DNA of 64,000 nucleotides from Sporosarcina ureae DSM 2281. GTDB taxonomy: Bacteria; Bacillota; Bacilli; Bacillales_A; Planococcaceae. Where the stretch lies: the NCBI RefSeq assembly GCF_000425545.1, contig NZ_AUDQ01000010.1:62001-126000 (forward strand), given 5' to 3'. The notes beneath the pieces are model-generated. The model did no database searches. It was given only the letters and a program-made list of their open reading frames with translations, and was not told the DNA's origin. The position numbers and the translations under genes are program-made. Shown here piece after piece: positions 8,627-16,525 of the stretch (position 1 is the first letter of the stretch; the number at the start of each line of letters is the position of its first letter).

Positions 8627-9409
8627 TCAACTTCCTACGGTAATCGCATTTCCTCTGTTTTGTAAAGTAGATACTATACTCAACGCTGCAAGATAGCTTG
8701 TTTTAGGGTTGTTTGGCATTGGCTCATTTTCGATTAGTAAATTCATTTTGCCGAAATCACCTTTTGCTTCAATAGTATGTGTGTTTCGTTGAATATTCGG
8801 ATCTGCTATTACGCGTACTGCCGTTTTATCTGCGCCCAATCCTGCAATTGATAGTAGTAATGCAACATTGACGTTTTTAGGGAATTTTTCAATGGCATCA
8901 ATTGCCATACCATCAAAAATGCATTCTTCTACATGCTTCACATCAAGTCCCAGTGATTGGTAGGACTTCCTAGTCGTAATGCGTACTTCCTGTAATCCAC
9001 CAAGAGAATTTGCAGATTGCAGAAGATCCAGTCCACCAATCGCTCCTGAAGGTAGATATATATGTTGCTGATTCTTCCGCGCTACTTCTTTCATTTCATT
9101 TAAATACTCAATATCTTTAAATGCCCCTATACTACTCACTATCAGGTGTTTCTTATTGTCCAGCACTTCTTCCATATGCTCCATTGCAACTCCAATCGTT
9201 GCAGCTTCCACGACTACATCCATAGGTGATTGAATGAATTCCTTAAAGTCTGTATAGAACTTTGCGCTATACTGTGATTCTAGCTTTGACCCCACCTCTT
9301 GGTTACGTCCGAATATCGAGACAATTTCAGCTTCCACTTTGCCGTTCCTATTGATACTCTCTAATAGATACTGCGCAATATTGCCAGTTCCGATTATGCC
9401 GATTTTCAT
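8627..9409 (-). CDS. nadX: Aspartate dehydrogenase NadX-like
   Basis: This 260-residue enzyme has an N-terminal Rossmann fold (GIIGTGNIAQYL, residues 4-15) and a C-terminal catalytic domain typical of L-aspartate dehydrogenase. The segments LPSGAIGGLD and NTHTIEAKG match the family; the His in NTHTI corresponds to the proposed catalytic residue. It would oxidise L-aspartate with NAD(P)+ to iminoaspartate, which feeds NAD synthesis, or run as an aspartate-forming or deaminating enzyme. No nadA or nadC is adjacent, so the pathway role is less certain; a broader amino-acid dehydrogenase activity is possible. It stands alone, divergent from the DUF2935 gene, with AAAGAGGTGTTG before the ATG. Confidence 0.85.
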   Translation of the reverse strand: MKIGIIGTGNIAQYLLESINRNGKVEAEIVSIFGRNQEVGSKLESQYSAKFYTDFKEFIQSPMDVVVEAATIGVAMEHMEEVLDNKKHLIVSSIGAFKDIEYLNEMKEVARKNQQHIYLPSGAIGGLDLLQSANSLGGLQEVRITTRKSYQSLGLDVKHVEECIFDGMAIDAIEKFPKNVNVALLLSIAGLGADKTAVRVIADPNIQRNTHTIEAKGDFGKMNLLIENEPMPNNPKTSYLAALSIVSTLQNRGNAITVGS

Positions 9410-9553
9410 TTTACAACACCTCTTTCTTCAGTATATACACTTCCCCAAGAAATAGATGGCTTTCTACTTCAATACCCTGCCTATACATAAACAACACTAG
9501 GAATGAATAGGATGGTAAAGATATCAGATAGGTAAATTAGGGGGTATGCATGA

Positions 9554-10330
9554 ATGGCTGGTTATACAGATAATTATGAACGTGATACGTATGGGATTAT
9601 TGATTTTTGGGTGCGCAATAACTTCGAACATGGGGAGTTTTTCGATCGAGAAATCAGTCACCATGAGTTGGAATTAGCACGCGCTAATCAACAAATGGTC
9701 GACCGAATGGGGAAGATCTTTAAAAAGACTGAATCCAAAACTGGCGATATTGGATTAATAATCGATGAGGCCAAGAGCTCTACAAAAGAGTTCGCTGATC
9801 TACTAATGCATACAATGGATCGGGCATTACATTGCGACGTAATTATTTCTACTCCTACTTCTCTTCTTGATCACATGATTCGTGAAGCGGAAGAAGCAGA
9901 GCGTGTGTTTAAATTAATTGAAACGAATTCTTATATCACGCCAGCTGACGCGACATTGCATGAGAACAACTTCTGGCTACGTCAAATGCTCGACCACCTC
10001 TTATTCATCAGTCATTACGTAGATGCTTCTAACTATGAATTACATGATCAAGTTCGCGCAATGACAAGGAAGTTTGAAAACCTGCTGTTACAGGCTCAAG
10101 CTTTGAAAACTATTATTCGTAGACCACGCAATGAAGTTTCACCCGTGTTGAATACATTCAATCAAATGGTGATAAAAGAGGCAAAAGCACTGGAAGCTTT
10201 TAAGTTGGAATTAAGTGAACTGATTAAAGCATGTGCCGCGGTCACGACTGCCCCGCCTGATTTGTTAGAACATATTGCGAGAGAAGCCCACCATCTGTGG
10301 AAAAACCTCGAAGATCAGGTCGTAAACTAA
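9554..10330 (+). CDS. DUF2935 family protein
   Basis: This 258-residue soluble helical protein shows the duplicated DUF2935 pattern: FWVRNNFEHGEFFDREIS near the N-terminus and FWLRQMLDHLLFISHYVD in the middle. Both halves carry a His and acidic residues spaced as in four-helix metal-binding bundles, so it may bind metal in a ferritin-like way; this is inference. The start at 9554 (MAGYTDN) is favoured by AGGGGG 9 bases upstream; two nearby ATGs are in other frames. It is a single-gene unit with its own terminator. The family is common in Bacilli and has no assigned function that I know of. Confidence 0.8.
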   Translation: MAGYTDNYERDTYGIIDFWVRNNFEHGEFFDREISHHELELARANQQMVDRMGKIFKKTESKTGDIGLIIDEAKSSTKEFADLLMHTMDRALHCDVIISTPTSLLDHMIREAEEAERVFKLIETNSYITPADATLHENNFWLRQMLDHLLFISHYVDASNYELHDQVRAMTRKFENLLLQAQALKTIIRRPRNEVSPVLNTFNQMVIKEAKALEAFKLELSELIKACAAVTTAPPDLLEHIAREAHHLWKNLEDQVVN

Positions 10331-10340
10331 TTTTCATGAA

Positions 10341-10373
10341 AACATGACGGGAATTTACTCGTCGTGTTTTTTT
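10341..10373 (+). terminator. Terminator after the DUF2935 gene
   Basis: AACATGACG and CGTCGTGTT form a 9-bp stem with G-U pairs and are followed by TTTTTTT. Confidence 0.75.
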
Positions 10374-10511
10374 ATCCTGTAAAAGTCTAGCGGCAACATT
10401 TTACTGCTTATGCTAATCACATATCGAGTTATGAACTATTGGAACACAAAGTCTTTACTTGCTCTAGATTGAATGGTAGTGATTTACGAGTAGGTATCCT
10501 CTGATCATTGC

Positions 10512-10558
10512 AAAAAGGAGATTGTCTACGCTGATATAGCGTGACAACCTCCTTTTTT
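10512..10558 (-). terminator. Terminator of the sulP-usp operon
   Basis: A long imperfect stem (AAAAAGGAG, TTGTC, ACGCT and their complements) lies exactly at the usp stop codon. A T-run follows on the minus strand. Confidence 0.8.
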
Positions 10559-10970
10559 ATTTCACTATGGTCACAGGACACCCTACATGCTTCATCACCT
10601 TATGGCTGACGCTACCTAAAACCATTTCTTGAAATGAATTTAGACCACGGCTACCGATGACTAGTTTGTCGATTTTCTTTTCATTTACATAGTCGATTAT
10701 TTCCTGGCTAGGATTCCCTTTGAGCATGATTACTTTCGCATCCACAGCCGCTTCCTTTGCCATAGCTAAAATCGGATGCATCTTTTGTTCGCGTTTCAAC
10801 GCTAGACTTTCAGGGCTTTGTGATAACAGTCTTTCATCCTTCGCCTTGCTAAGATCTTGTACATAAATAATCTCTAACGTAACTTTAGGCAAATATTCTG
10901 CTAGCATAATCGCATGTTTTGCGGCACGCATCGCATTTTCAGAACCATCAATCGCTACAGCAATTTTCAT
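10557..10970 (-). CDS. Universal stress protein UspA family
   Basis: This is a single-domain Usp of 137 residues. It begins MKIAVAIDGSENAMRAAKHA and has the ATP-binding signature near the C-terminus, VIGSRGLNSFQEMVLGSVSHKVMKHVGCPVTIVK (the G-2x-G-9x-G-S type). I chose the internal ATG at 10970 since GAGGGAG lies just in front and it matches the family start; the longer reading frame runs back into the sulP gene. The gene begins 13 bp after the SulP permease, so they share an operon. SulP carriers and Usp proteins are often genetically linked, which suggests that this Usp modulates the carrier or reports its state; that is inference. It is a paralogue of the usp at 20822-21232. Confidence 0.9.
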   Translation of the reverse strand: MKIAVAIDGSENAMRAAKHAIMLAEYLPKVTLEIIYVQDLSKAKDERLLSQSPESLALKREQKMHPILAMAKEAAVDAKVIMLKGNPSQEIIDYVNEKKIDKLVIGSRGLNSFQEMVLGSVSHKVMKHVGCPVTIVK

Positions 10971-10983
10971 ATCGTTCACTCCC

Positions 10984-12393
10984 TCACAATAGTTTTTCAT
11001 ATAATTGTTCACTTGATGAATTTAGCCCACGAATCGTGACTGCCATCCCTTTACTCTCGAGCTTAGTTATCACTTTTAAAATCGCACCCACTGCCGACTC
11101 ATCCCACAGCTGACTGTTTTCAAAATCAATGACAATCTGTTTTTCATTTATATTATCAAATGCCTGAATAAACTTCGTCGTAGAAGCAAAAAATAATGGA
11201 CCTTGTATTTTATAGATACCCTTTTCATTCGTTACCGAGACACGTGATATCTTCGCAACGAAGAATAATGCACTAAGGATAACTCCGATCACTACGCCTA
11301 TCGCTAAGTTATGCGTGTATAAAATCATTACTACAGTAATCAGCATAACAATCGATTCTGATCGGGGGGCGGAACGTAAAAATTTAAACGATCCCCAGTT
11401 AAAAGTCGTAGCCGCCACCATAACCATCACACCCGCAAGAACAGGCATTGGGATTTTGATGACCAAGTCCCCTAATACAATAATCAAAAACATTAAAAAT
11501 GCTCCAGCAGTCAATGTAGATAGCCGACCTCTACCACCTGATTTGATATTGATCACCGATTGACCGATCAGCGCACACCCCGCCATTCCACCGAAAAATC
11601 CAGTGATGAAGTTGGCAATACCTTGTCCGCGTGCTTCACGGTTTTTATTACTAGGTGTGTCCGTCATATCATCGAGCACTTGCGAAGTCAGTAGCGATTC
11701 AAGTAACCCTACAATAGAAAGGGCCAATGAATACGGTAAAATAATTTTCAGTGTTTCAAAATTCAGTGGGATATCAGGGAAGAAGAATGTTGGCAATGAA
11801 CTCGGCATTGTCCCCAAATCACCAATTGACTGCAATTTCACTCCACTGAACAGCGCAATTGCGGTCATAACAACAATCGCAATTAACGGAGCGGGTATCG
11901 CTGTGAAAAAACGCGGAACCGCATATACCAAAATCAATGTAGCGATCGCGAATACATACGTCATCGTACCTGAACCTACAAGGTAAGGTAGCTGTGTGAT
12001 AAAGATCATAATTCCTAACGCATTGACGAATCCAAGCATGACTGAATTCGGTATGAAGCGCATTAAATTCGCCACTCCTAGTGAGCCTAAAATTAATTGA
12101 ATAATACCCGTTAAGATAGTCGCTGCCAGTACATACTCTAGGCCATGATCCGCCATTAAACTAACTAGCACTAGTGCCATTGCACCCGTAGCAGCCGAGA
12201 TCAATCCGGGTCTACCTCCGACAAATGCAGTAATAACGGCAATAGTAAATGATGCATATAGCGCTACCCGTGGATCCACCCCGACGATAAACGCAAAAGC
12301 CAATGCTTCCGGTATGAGCGCGAGACCGACGACTATACCTGCCAATATATCCGCACGTACATTCCCAAACCATTGTTGTTGTAAAGTTTGCAT
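10984..12393 (-). CDS. SulP-family anion permease with STAS domain
   Basis: This 469-residue membrane protein has about 10-12 hydrophobic segments (residues 10-380) and a C-terminal STAS domain (about 385-465, with the IDFENSQLWDESAVGAI segment). The N-terminus DILAGIVVGLALIPEALAFAFIVGVDP and AATGAMALVLVSLMADHG are characteristic of SulP carriers, which move sulfate, bicarbonate or related anions, often with Na+ or H+. The sequence resembles the shorter bacterial branch that includes BicA-like bicarbonate carriers, but the substrate cannot be fixed by eye. It is co-transcribed with the downstream usp gene, and a divergent gene for a resolvase-like DNA-binding protein begins 107 bp away, a position typical of a local regulator. 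Confidence 0.88.
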   Translation of the reverse strand: MQTLQQQWFGNVRADILAGIVVGLALIPEALAFAFIVGVDPRVALYASFTIAVITAFVGGRPGLISAATGAMALVLVSLMADHGLEYVLAATILTGIIQLILGSLGVANLMRFIPNSVMLGFVNALGIMIFITQLPYLVGSGTMTYVFAIATLILVYAVPRFFTAIPAPLIAIVVMTAIALFSGVKLQSIGDLGTMPSSLPTFFFPDIPLNFETLKIILPYSLALSIVGLLESLLTSQVLDDMTDTPSNKNREARGQGIANFITGFFGGMAGCALIGQSVINIKSGGRGRLSTLTAGAFLMFLIIVLGDLVIKIPMPVLAGVMVMVAATTFNWGSFKFLRSAPRSESIVMLITVVMILYTHNLAIGVVIGVILSALFFVAKISRVSVTNEKGIYKIQGPLFFASTTKFIQAFDNINEKQIVIDFENSQLWDESAVGAILKVITKLESKGMAVTIRGLNSSSEQLYEKLL

Positions 12394-12500
12394 ATTTTTC
12401 TCCTCTCGTGATGTGAAAAAATCAACTCAATGTTAGAATGTACATAGCATATCATTTACAGTCCCATAAGTGAACAGTTTTGGGATGAAAGGAGTAAAAA

Positions 12501-13058
12501 ATGAAGTATGGATATATCCGCCCGATTGTAGGTGATCAGCAAACTACTGAACAACTAGCAAATCTTACTATAGACACGATTTATGTAGAATCACATGGAC
12601 TGGCTAAACAAAGAGTGGAGCTTGAACGACTACTAATGGATGTCCAAAGTGGAGACACATTGTACGTACAAAACATTGAAGTGTTAGCTGACTCGCTTCA
12701 GCAACTTTGGGATATTTTACGTTTGGCAGAACGTGATCAACTCATAATTAATTTTGTGGACGAACAGCTAACGAATCAAACTATGCAATCTACCACATTG
12801 CTGCAAAACGTAGAGTTTTTCGCAAAGCTGCAAACCACTTTTCTCAGTCATTCCTCTACATTTTCACTACAAGTTGCGAAACAACAAGGTAAAACAATTG
12901 GACGTCCACGAAAGTCTGATGATAACTTACAACGCGCATTTGAAATGTATGATAGTAAGAATTTCACTTTGTTCGATATCAAAGAAGAAACAGGTATTAG
13001 TAAATCAACACTCTATCGCTATTTGGATGAGAGAGCAGCATCGTATGATAAGCAGTAG
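12501..13058 (+). CDS. Serine-recombinase-like protein lacking catalytic residues
   Basis: This 185-residue protein has the architecture of a small resolvase/invertase. The N-terminal fold (1-120) includes KYGYIRPIVGDQQT and GDTLYVQNIEVLADS, and the C-terminus is a helix-turn-helix preceded by the usual GKTIGRPRKSDDN linker. In active enzymes the first motif reads YxRVSTxDQ and the second DRLxRS. Here the catalytic Ser is replaced (RPI in place of RVS) and both Arg positions of the DRLxR motif are lost (NIEVLAD). So it probably binds DNA but does not recombine it, and may have become a transcription regulator. It is divergent from the sulP-usp operon. AAAGGAG precedes the ATG. Alternatively, it is an old resolvase in decay, although the frame is intact. 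Confidence 0.75.
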   Translation: MKYGYIRPIVGDQQTTEQLANLTIDTIYVESHGLAKQRVELERLLMDVQSGDTLYVQNIEVLADSLQQLWDILRLAERDQLIINFVDEQLTNQTMQSTTLLQNVEFFAKLQTTFLSHSSTFSLQVAKQQGKTIGRPRKSDDNLQRAFEMYDSKNFTLFDIKEETGISKSTLYRYLDERAASYDKQ

Positions 13059-13230
13059 TTTTTCATCTGGTTAATTTTCTTTATCTGTAGTTTCAGTGTC
13101 ACTTGCTCAGATAGCAGAAGTATCAAGTATTAAAATGGTTTTTTATAATCAATTCATTCCTATTGTTTTTCTTATTAGAATTCCCTTCTGACGAACTCAA
13201 TTTGTACTTGCCCTATTTCATAAAAAGCGT

Positions 13231-13268
13231 AAAGTAGCCAGTGAAATAAATATTTCACTGGCTACTTT
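13231..13268. terminator. 18-bp perfect hairpin after the multicopper oxidase gene
   Basis: AAAGTAGCCAGTGAAATA and its perfect complement are separated by two bases. The hairpin lies 11 bp beyond the stop of the multicopper oxidase gene and is followed by ACGCTTTTTATG on the minus strand. It could serve both converging genes. Confidence 0.75.
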
Positions 13269-13279
13269 AGGCATCACTT

Positions 13280-14788
13280 TTATTTCACTTCTATTTGTCC
13301 CATCATCCCGTTGTCTTCATGCTCTAAAATATGACAATGAAACATATACACACCTTTATGCTTAAATTGTATGGCAATCTTCACTTTTTCTCCTGGATGA
13401 ATAGCAATTGTATCCTTCCATCCTTGTTCATACTCTTTAGGTTCTACTCCATCTCGTGAAACTATTTTAAACTGTGTTCCGTGAATGTGGAATGGGTGAA
13501 TCATACCACCCATCATATCTTTTTTATTATAGATCTCCCATACTTCTGTCACGCCTTGTTCTTGCGTAAAATCTATTCTTTCCGGATCAAATTTCTTTCC
13601 ATTTATCTCAACATGTTCCATCATACCAAAAAGCTCTATATTCTTCGTAACCGGCATATTTTCTTCTTCATCCGTTACGGCAAAATCATTTAGCTTCTCG
13701 GATGTTTTCAAACTATCCGCTTCTTGATTTGATACGTCAAACGGTAAAAGGATAGATCCATCTTCATTAATTAGAGACAAATCATTTGTAGAATTAAGTT
13801 GCGAGAAATCAATAATTATTTCCGCTCGTTCTGATGGTGTCAAAGTTACTTCATTCAATGTAACAGGTTCATTCAAGAAGCCACCATCTGTCGCAATTTG
13901 AACAAACGATTCACCTGTATTCAATTTGAATGTGAAATTTCTCGCGTTTGATCCATTTAGCAAGCGAAGACGCACTTGTTCTTTCTCTACTGGTAATACA
14001 GGATTTACTGTGCCGTTGACCAATAACGTATCGCCTATCGTTCCATCTTCGTTCATTACCGCTTTATAATCCAATTGGCCTTGCTCATCGAAAATTCGAT
14101 CTTGGAAAACTAAAGGTATATCATTTTTTCCGTATTCTTTAGGAATTTCTAATTTCGCTGAATTAGAATCCTCAATATAAATTAGCCCTGCAAGTCCTTT
14201 GTATACTTGTTCAGATGTCTTTCCCTCGGGATGTGGATGAAACCATAACGTAGCCGCTTCTTGTGTCACTTTAAATTCTATTTGTTCTTTTTCACCAGGA
14301 CTAAGTGTAGTATGCGGTCCGCCATCTGCTTCACCAGGCACTTCTAAACCATGCCAATGAAACGTTGTCTCTTGATCCAATTCATTGATTGTGTTAATTT
14401 TTATGGTTTCACCTTTTTTAAATTGAAGAACCGGACCTAACAGATCACCGTTATATCCCAAGGTTTCTGTAGTCATCCCATCAAGTATATCTACCTTACC
14501 TGTTTGCGCTTTAATAGTATATTCAGTTCTATCTGTCGCATCACTAGTTAGCAATGGTGGGATATTTAATTCATTTACACCTGTCGAGTCTTTTAAACTC
14601 ACTACATTGTCATGGCTCATATGTCCGTGTTCCATTGTAGAGTCATCCATCATGTGATGATTTCCTTCGTTGCTCTGTTGATTCATCATGTGTTGATTGT
14701 TCGGTTCATTCGATTGTGTATCGTTATTACAACCACTGACCAGTAGAAAACCCGTTAGAAGTATAATGGGTTGAATTTTTTTACTCAT
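13280..14788 (-). CDS. Multicopper oxidase lipoprotein
   Basis: This is an exported three-domain cupredoxin oxidase of 502 residues. The signal ends in a lipobox (LLVSGC, Cys at about 20). A Met/His-rich tail follows (HMMNQQ...HHMMDD...MEHGHMSHD), which resembles a copper-collecting segment. The type 2/3 copper ligands are seen in HWHGLEVPG, WFHPHPEG, HPFHIHG and HCHILEHEDNGMMG; the last also holds the type 1 Cys and an axial Met. It is thus most like CueO/CotA-type laccases or copper oxidases at the outer face of the membrane. I chose the ATG at 14788, with AAGGGGA in front; the longer frame upstream has no ribosome site. Likely roles are copper tolerance or oxidation of Mn or phenolics; the substrate is not settled. 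It has its own terminator. Confidence 0.9.
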   Translation of the reverse strand: MSKKIQPIILLTGFLLVSGCNNDTQSNEPNNQHMMNQQSNEGNHHMMDDSTMEHGHMSHDNVVSLKDSTGVNELNIPPLLTSDATDRTEYTIKAQTGKVDILDGMTTETLGYNGDLLGPVLQFKKGETIKINTINELDQETTFHWHGLEVPGEADGGPHTTLSPGEKEQIEFKVTQEAATLWFHPHPEGKTSEQVYKGLAGLIYIEDSNSAKLEIPKEYGKNDIPLVFQDRIFDEQGQLDYKAVMNEDGTIGDTLLVNGTVNPVLPVEKEQVRLRLLNGSNARNFTFKLNTGESFVQIATDGGFLNEPVTLNEVTLTPSERAEIIIDFSQLNSTNDLSLINEDGSILLPFDVSNQEADSLKTSEKLNDFAVTDEEENMPVTKNIELFGMMEHVEINGKKFDPERIDFTQEQGVTEVWEIYNKKDMMGGMIHPFHIHGTQFKIVSRDGVEPKEYEQGWKDTIAIHPGEKVKIAIQFKHKGVYMFHCHILEHEDNGMMGQIEVK

Positions 14789-14932
14789 CAAGCTATCCCC
14801 TTTTTCATTTTCTATTGATTTCAAGAATAGTATAGCAATAACATATGGAAAAACTATGCACATGCGATAGTTTCGAGTGGTTTCAATTATATAAAGTCGA
14901 AAAAATTTAAAAGATTGCACAACTGATCAACC

Positions 14933-14971
14933 AAAAAAAGATGCCCGGCAAAGTACTTCCCGGACATCTTT
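14933..14971 (-). terminator. Terminator after the DEDDh exonuclease gene
   Basis: AAAGATG and CCGG pair with CCGG and CATCTTT around an 11-base loop. A run of seven T follows on the minus strand. Confidence 0.7.
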
Positions 14972-14979
14972 TACTACTA

Positions 14980-15552
14980 TTAAAATCTGGATTTAGTTGG
15001 TTTCTTCATCGGCGCTTTGTTCATCAAATAGGAGATAAACGTATCATCTTCCAGATGCGGATTGGACGAGTTCAGTAAGATGGCAAGATTTTTTGCGTCG
15101 TCGAGAGCTCTGTGGGCATTATGCACTTGAATTCGGTGCGCTCTCAGCAATTGTTGCAGTTTACCGTTCTCAAAGCCGTAATTCTTCCATTTGATTTGTC
15201 GGACGGAGCAATACCAGTCCATGTCGAGCGTTTCAGGCAATAGTCGACTAACGAATCCCCTATCAAATGATGCGTTATGCGCTACTATACCGTCTGCTTG
15301 ATCTAGTATTTTCAAGATTCTATCCATATCCAATGACTTCCCTCTTACCATCTGATCGGTAATGCCTGTGAGATTCGTAATGGTCGGAGAGATGGAATAG
15401 AACGGTTCTTGAAACTCGCAATACTCATCAGCCACCCGAATAATACGATTATCCTCATACTCTCCTAGCATAACGCCTAACTCGATCACTTCACTCGCCT
15501 CGGCACTCATACCTGTCGTTTCCACGTCAATAAATGCTATATGTTTCGTCAT
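14980..15552 (-). CDS. DnaQ-like 3'-5' exonuclease (DEDDh)
   Basis: This 190-residue protein consists of a single exonuclease domain. Motif ExoI is FIDVETTGM (Asp9 and Glu11), ExoII is IVAHNASFDRGF, and ExoIII is HNAHRALDDAKN with the His and Asp of the DEDDh type. All catalytic residues are present. It would remove nucleotides from the 3' end of DNA or RNA; proteins of this size include free-standing epsilon-like exonucleases and orphan nucleases. No polymerase domain is fused. The start has AAAAGGAG at suitable distance. It stands alone, divergent from the TPP riboswitch operon. Confidence 0.85.
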   Translation of the reverse strand: MTKHIAFIDVETTGMSAEASEVIELGVMLGEYEDNRIIRVADEYCEFQEPFYSISPTITNLTGITDQMVRGKSLDMDRILKILDQADGIVAHNASFDRGFVSRLLPETLDMDWYCSVRQIKWKNYGFENGKLQQLLRAHRIQVHNAHRALDDAKNLAILLNSSNPHLEDDTFISYLMNKAPMKKPTKSRF

Positions 15553-15699
15553 GTAAAAACTCCTTTTACACTCTATTTACATTATATTAAGAACACAATT
15601 AAGATCATTTCTATCCTTTTAGTATATCAGGATTTCAATAGTATTTGTTCAATTTAAACTGTAAGCAGTTCATTGAAACGTGTAGTAATTTCTTAAGTT

Positions 15700-15728
15700 G
15701 CCAGACAATTCAACGTACTGTATACTAG
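15700..15728 (+). promoter_or_regulatory. Sigma-A promoter of the ykoEDC operon
   Basis: The boxes TTGCCA (15700-15705) and TATACT (15723-15728) are 17 bases apart. This places the transcript start just before the TPP riboswitch. Confidence 0.75.
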
Positions 15729-15747
15729 AATTACTTACATAATTGTC

Positions 15748-15840
15748 CGTACGGGTGCTTGAGAGAAACAGGCTGAGATAGCAGATTAATCCACTGCTGA
15801 CCGTTAATCTGATCTGGGTAATGCCAGCGTAGAGACCGTG
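15748..15840 (+). ncRNA. TPP riboswitch (thi box)
   Basis: The stretch shows the conserved thi-box pieces in order: ACGGGTGC, then CTGAGA (pyrimidine-binding arm), a variable P3 arm, and then CTGATCTGGGTAATGCCAGCG (20-base core shown in part: CTGATCTGG, TAATGCCAGCG). It is followed by a terminator at 15878-15904 and then by ykoE. Thiamine pyrophosphate binding should favour the terminator and turn off the thiamine-precursor transporter. The identification is by direct recognition of the consensus; boundaries are approximate. Confidence 0.93.
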
Positions 15841-15877
15841 ATCGATGGAATCATACAGGAATCTCTTTCCTTCCTCG

Positions 15878-15904
15878 GCCGTCTGCTCTTCAGACGGCTT
15901 TTTT
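15878..15904 (+). terminator. Riboswitch-controlled terminator
   Basis: GCCGTCTG and CAGACGGC with a 5-base loop are followed by TTTTTT. It lies between the TPP aptamer and ykoE, so it is the expression platform. Confidence 0.88.
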
Positions 15905-15934
15905 GTATAAAAAAATAACAAGGAGTGGAAGAGT

Positions 15935-16504
15935 ATGAAGAAGTTAAAGTTTACCGATTTGTTGGTCACTATCATGATTGGCGTGGTGTTTGGGGTACTG
16001 ATGAAGTTTTGGGATGATTTATACACTGTCGTCAAACCGATCATGCCTGTCGCACGTCAACTGCTTTACGGCATGTGGTTCATGGTAGGACCGTTCGCCT
16101 TTTTATTATTGCGAAAGCCTGGTACTGCATTCATCGCAAGTCTGGCAGGGGCTTCCTTGTCTGCGTTTGCCGGACATGGTATTGAGGTTTTGATGTATGG
16201 ATTTGCACAGGGTCTTGCTGCGGAATTACTGTTCGCTGCATTCCGTTATAGACGCTATTCCATTTTAATCGCCGGGTTAGCAGGTATCGCTTCCTGTCTT
16301 GCAAGTTTCGGACTCGATTTAATTTACGGGTACGCAGCACTCGAAACATGGGCACTCATTGTGAAATACGGATTACGTACAATCAGCGCATTCATCTTCA
16401 CAGGTATTTTCGCTGTATTTATTGTAAGAGCGCTAGAAGCAACAGGCGTAACATCGTTAATTCGACCTGTTGATAAGAAAGAATATACGTTGCTTGATCA
16501 GTAA
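15935..16504 (+). CDS. ykoE: ECF transporter S component YkoE (thiamine or HMP)
   Basis: This 189-residue membrane protein has five to six hydrophobic segments and matches YkoE, the substrate-binding subunit of the ECF-type YkoEDC importer. It is the first gene after the TPP riboswitch, with AACAAGGAG before the ATG and a 21-bp gap to ykoD. Regulation by TPP and membership in the ykoEDC cluster show that it imports thiamine or its pyrimidine precursor hydroxymethylpyrimidine. The B. subtilis operon also has ykoF, a soluble thiamine or HMP-binding protein, which is missing here. Confidence 0.9.
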   Translation: MKKLKFTDLLVTIMIGVVFGVLMKFWDDLYTVVKPIMPVARQLLYGMWFMVGPFAFLLLRKPGTAFIASLAGASLSAFAGHGIEVLMYGFAQGLAAELLFAAFRYRRYSILIAGLAGIASCLASFGLDLIYGYAALETWALIVKYGLRTISAFIFTGIFAVFIVRALEATGVTSLIRPVDKKEYTLLDQ

Positions 16505-16525
16505 ACGCGGAGGAATGATCCAACT

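Noticed and set aside
12501-13058. Resolvase as the mark of a transposon or integrated element
   Set aside because: No inverted ends, transposase or attachment repeats are visible around it, and its catalytic residues are gone.
13231-13268. Perfect 18-bp inverted repeat, considered as a mobile-element end
   Set aside because: It sits just after a stop codon, has an almost absent loop and occurs once; a terminator explains it.
15670-16044. Minus-strand reading frame of 124 codons
   Set aside because: It runs through the promoter, TPP aptamer and start of ykoE on the opposite strand; it shows no protein features.
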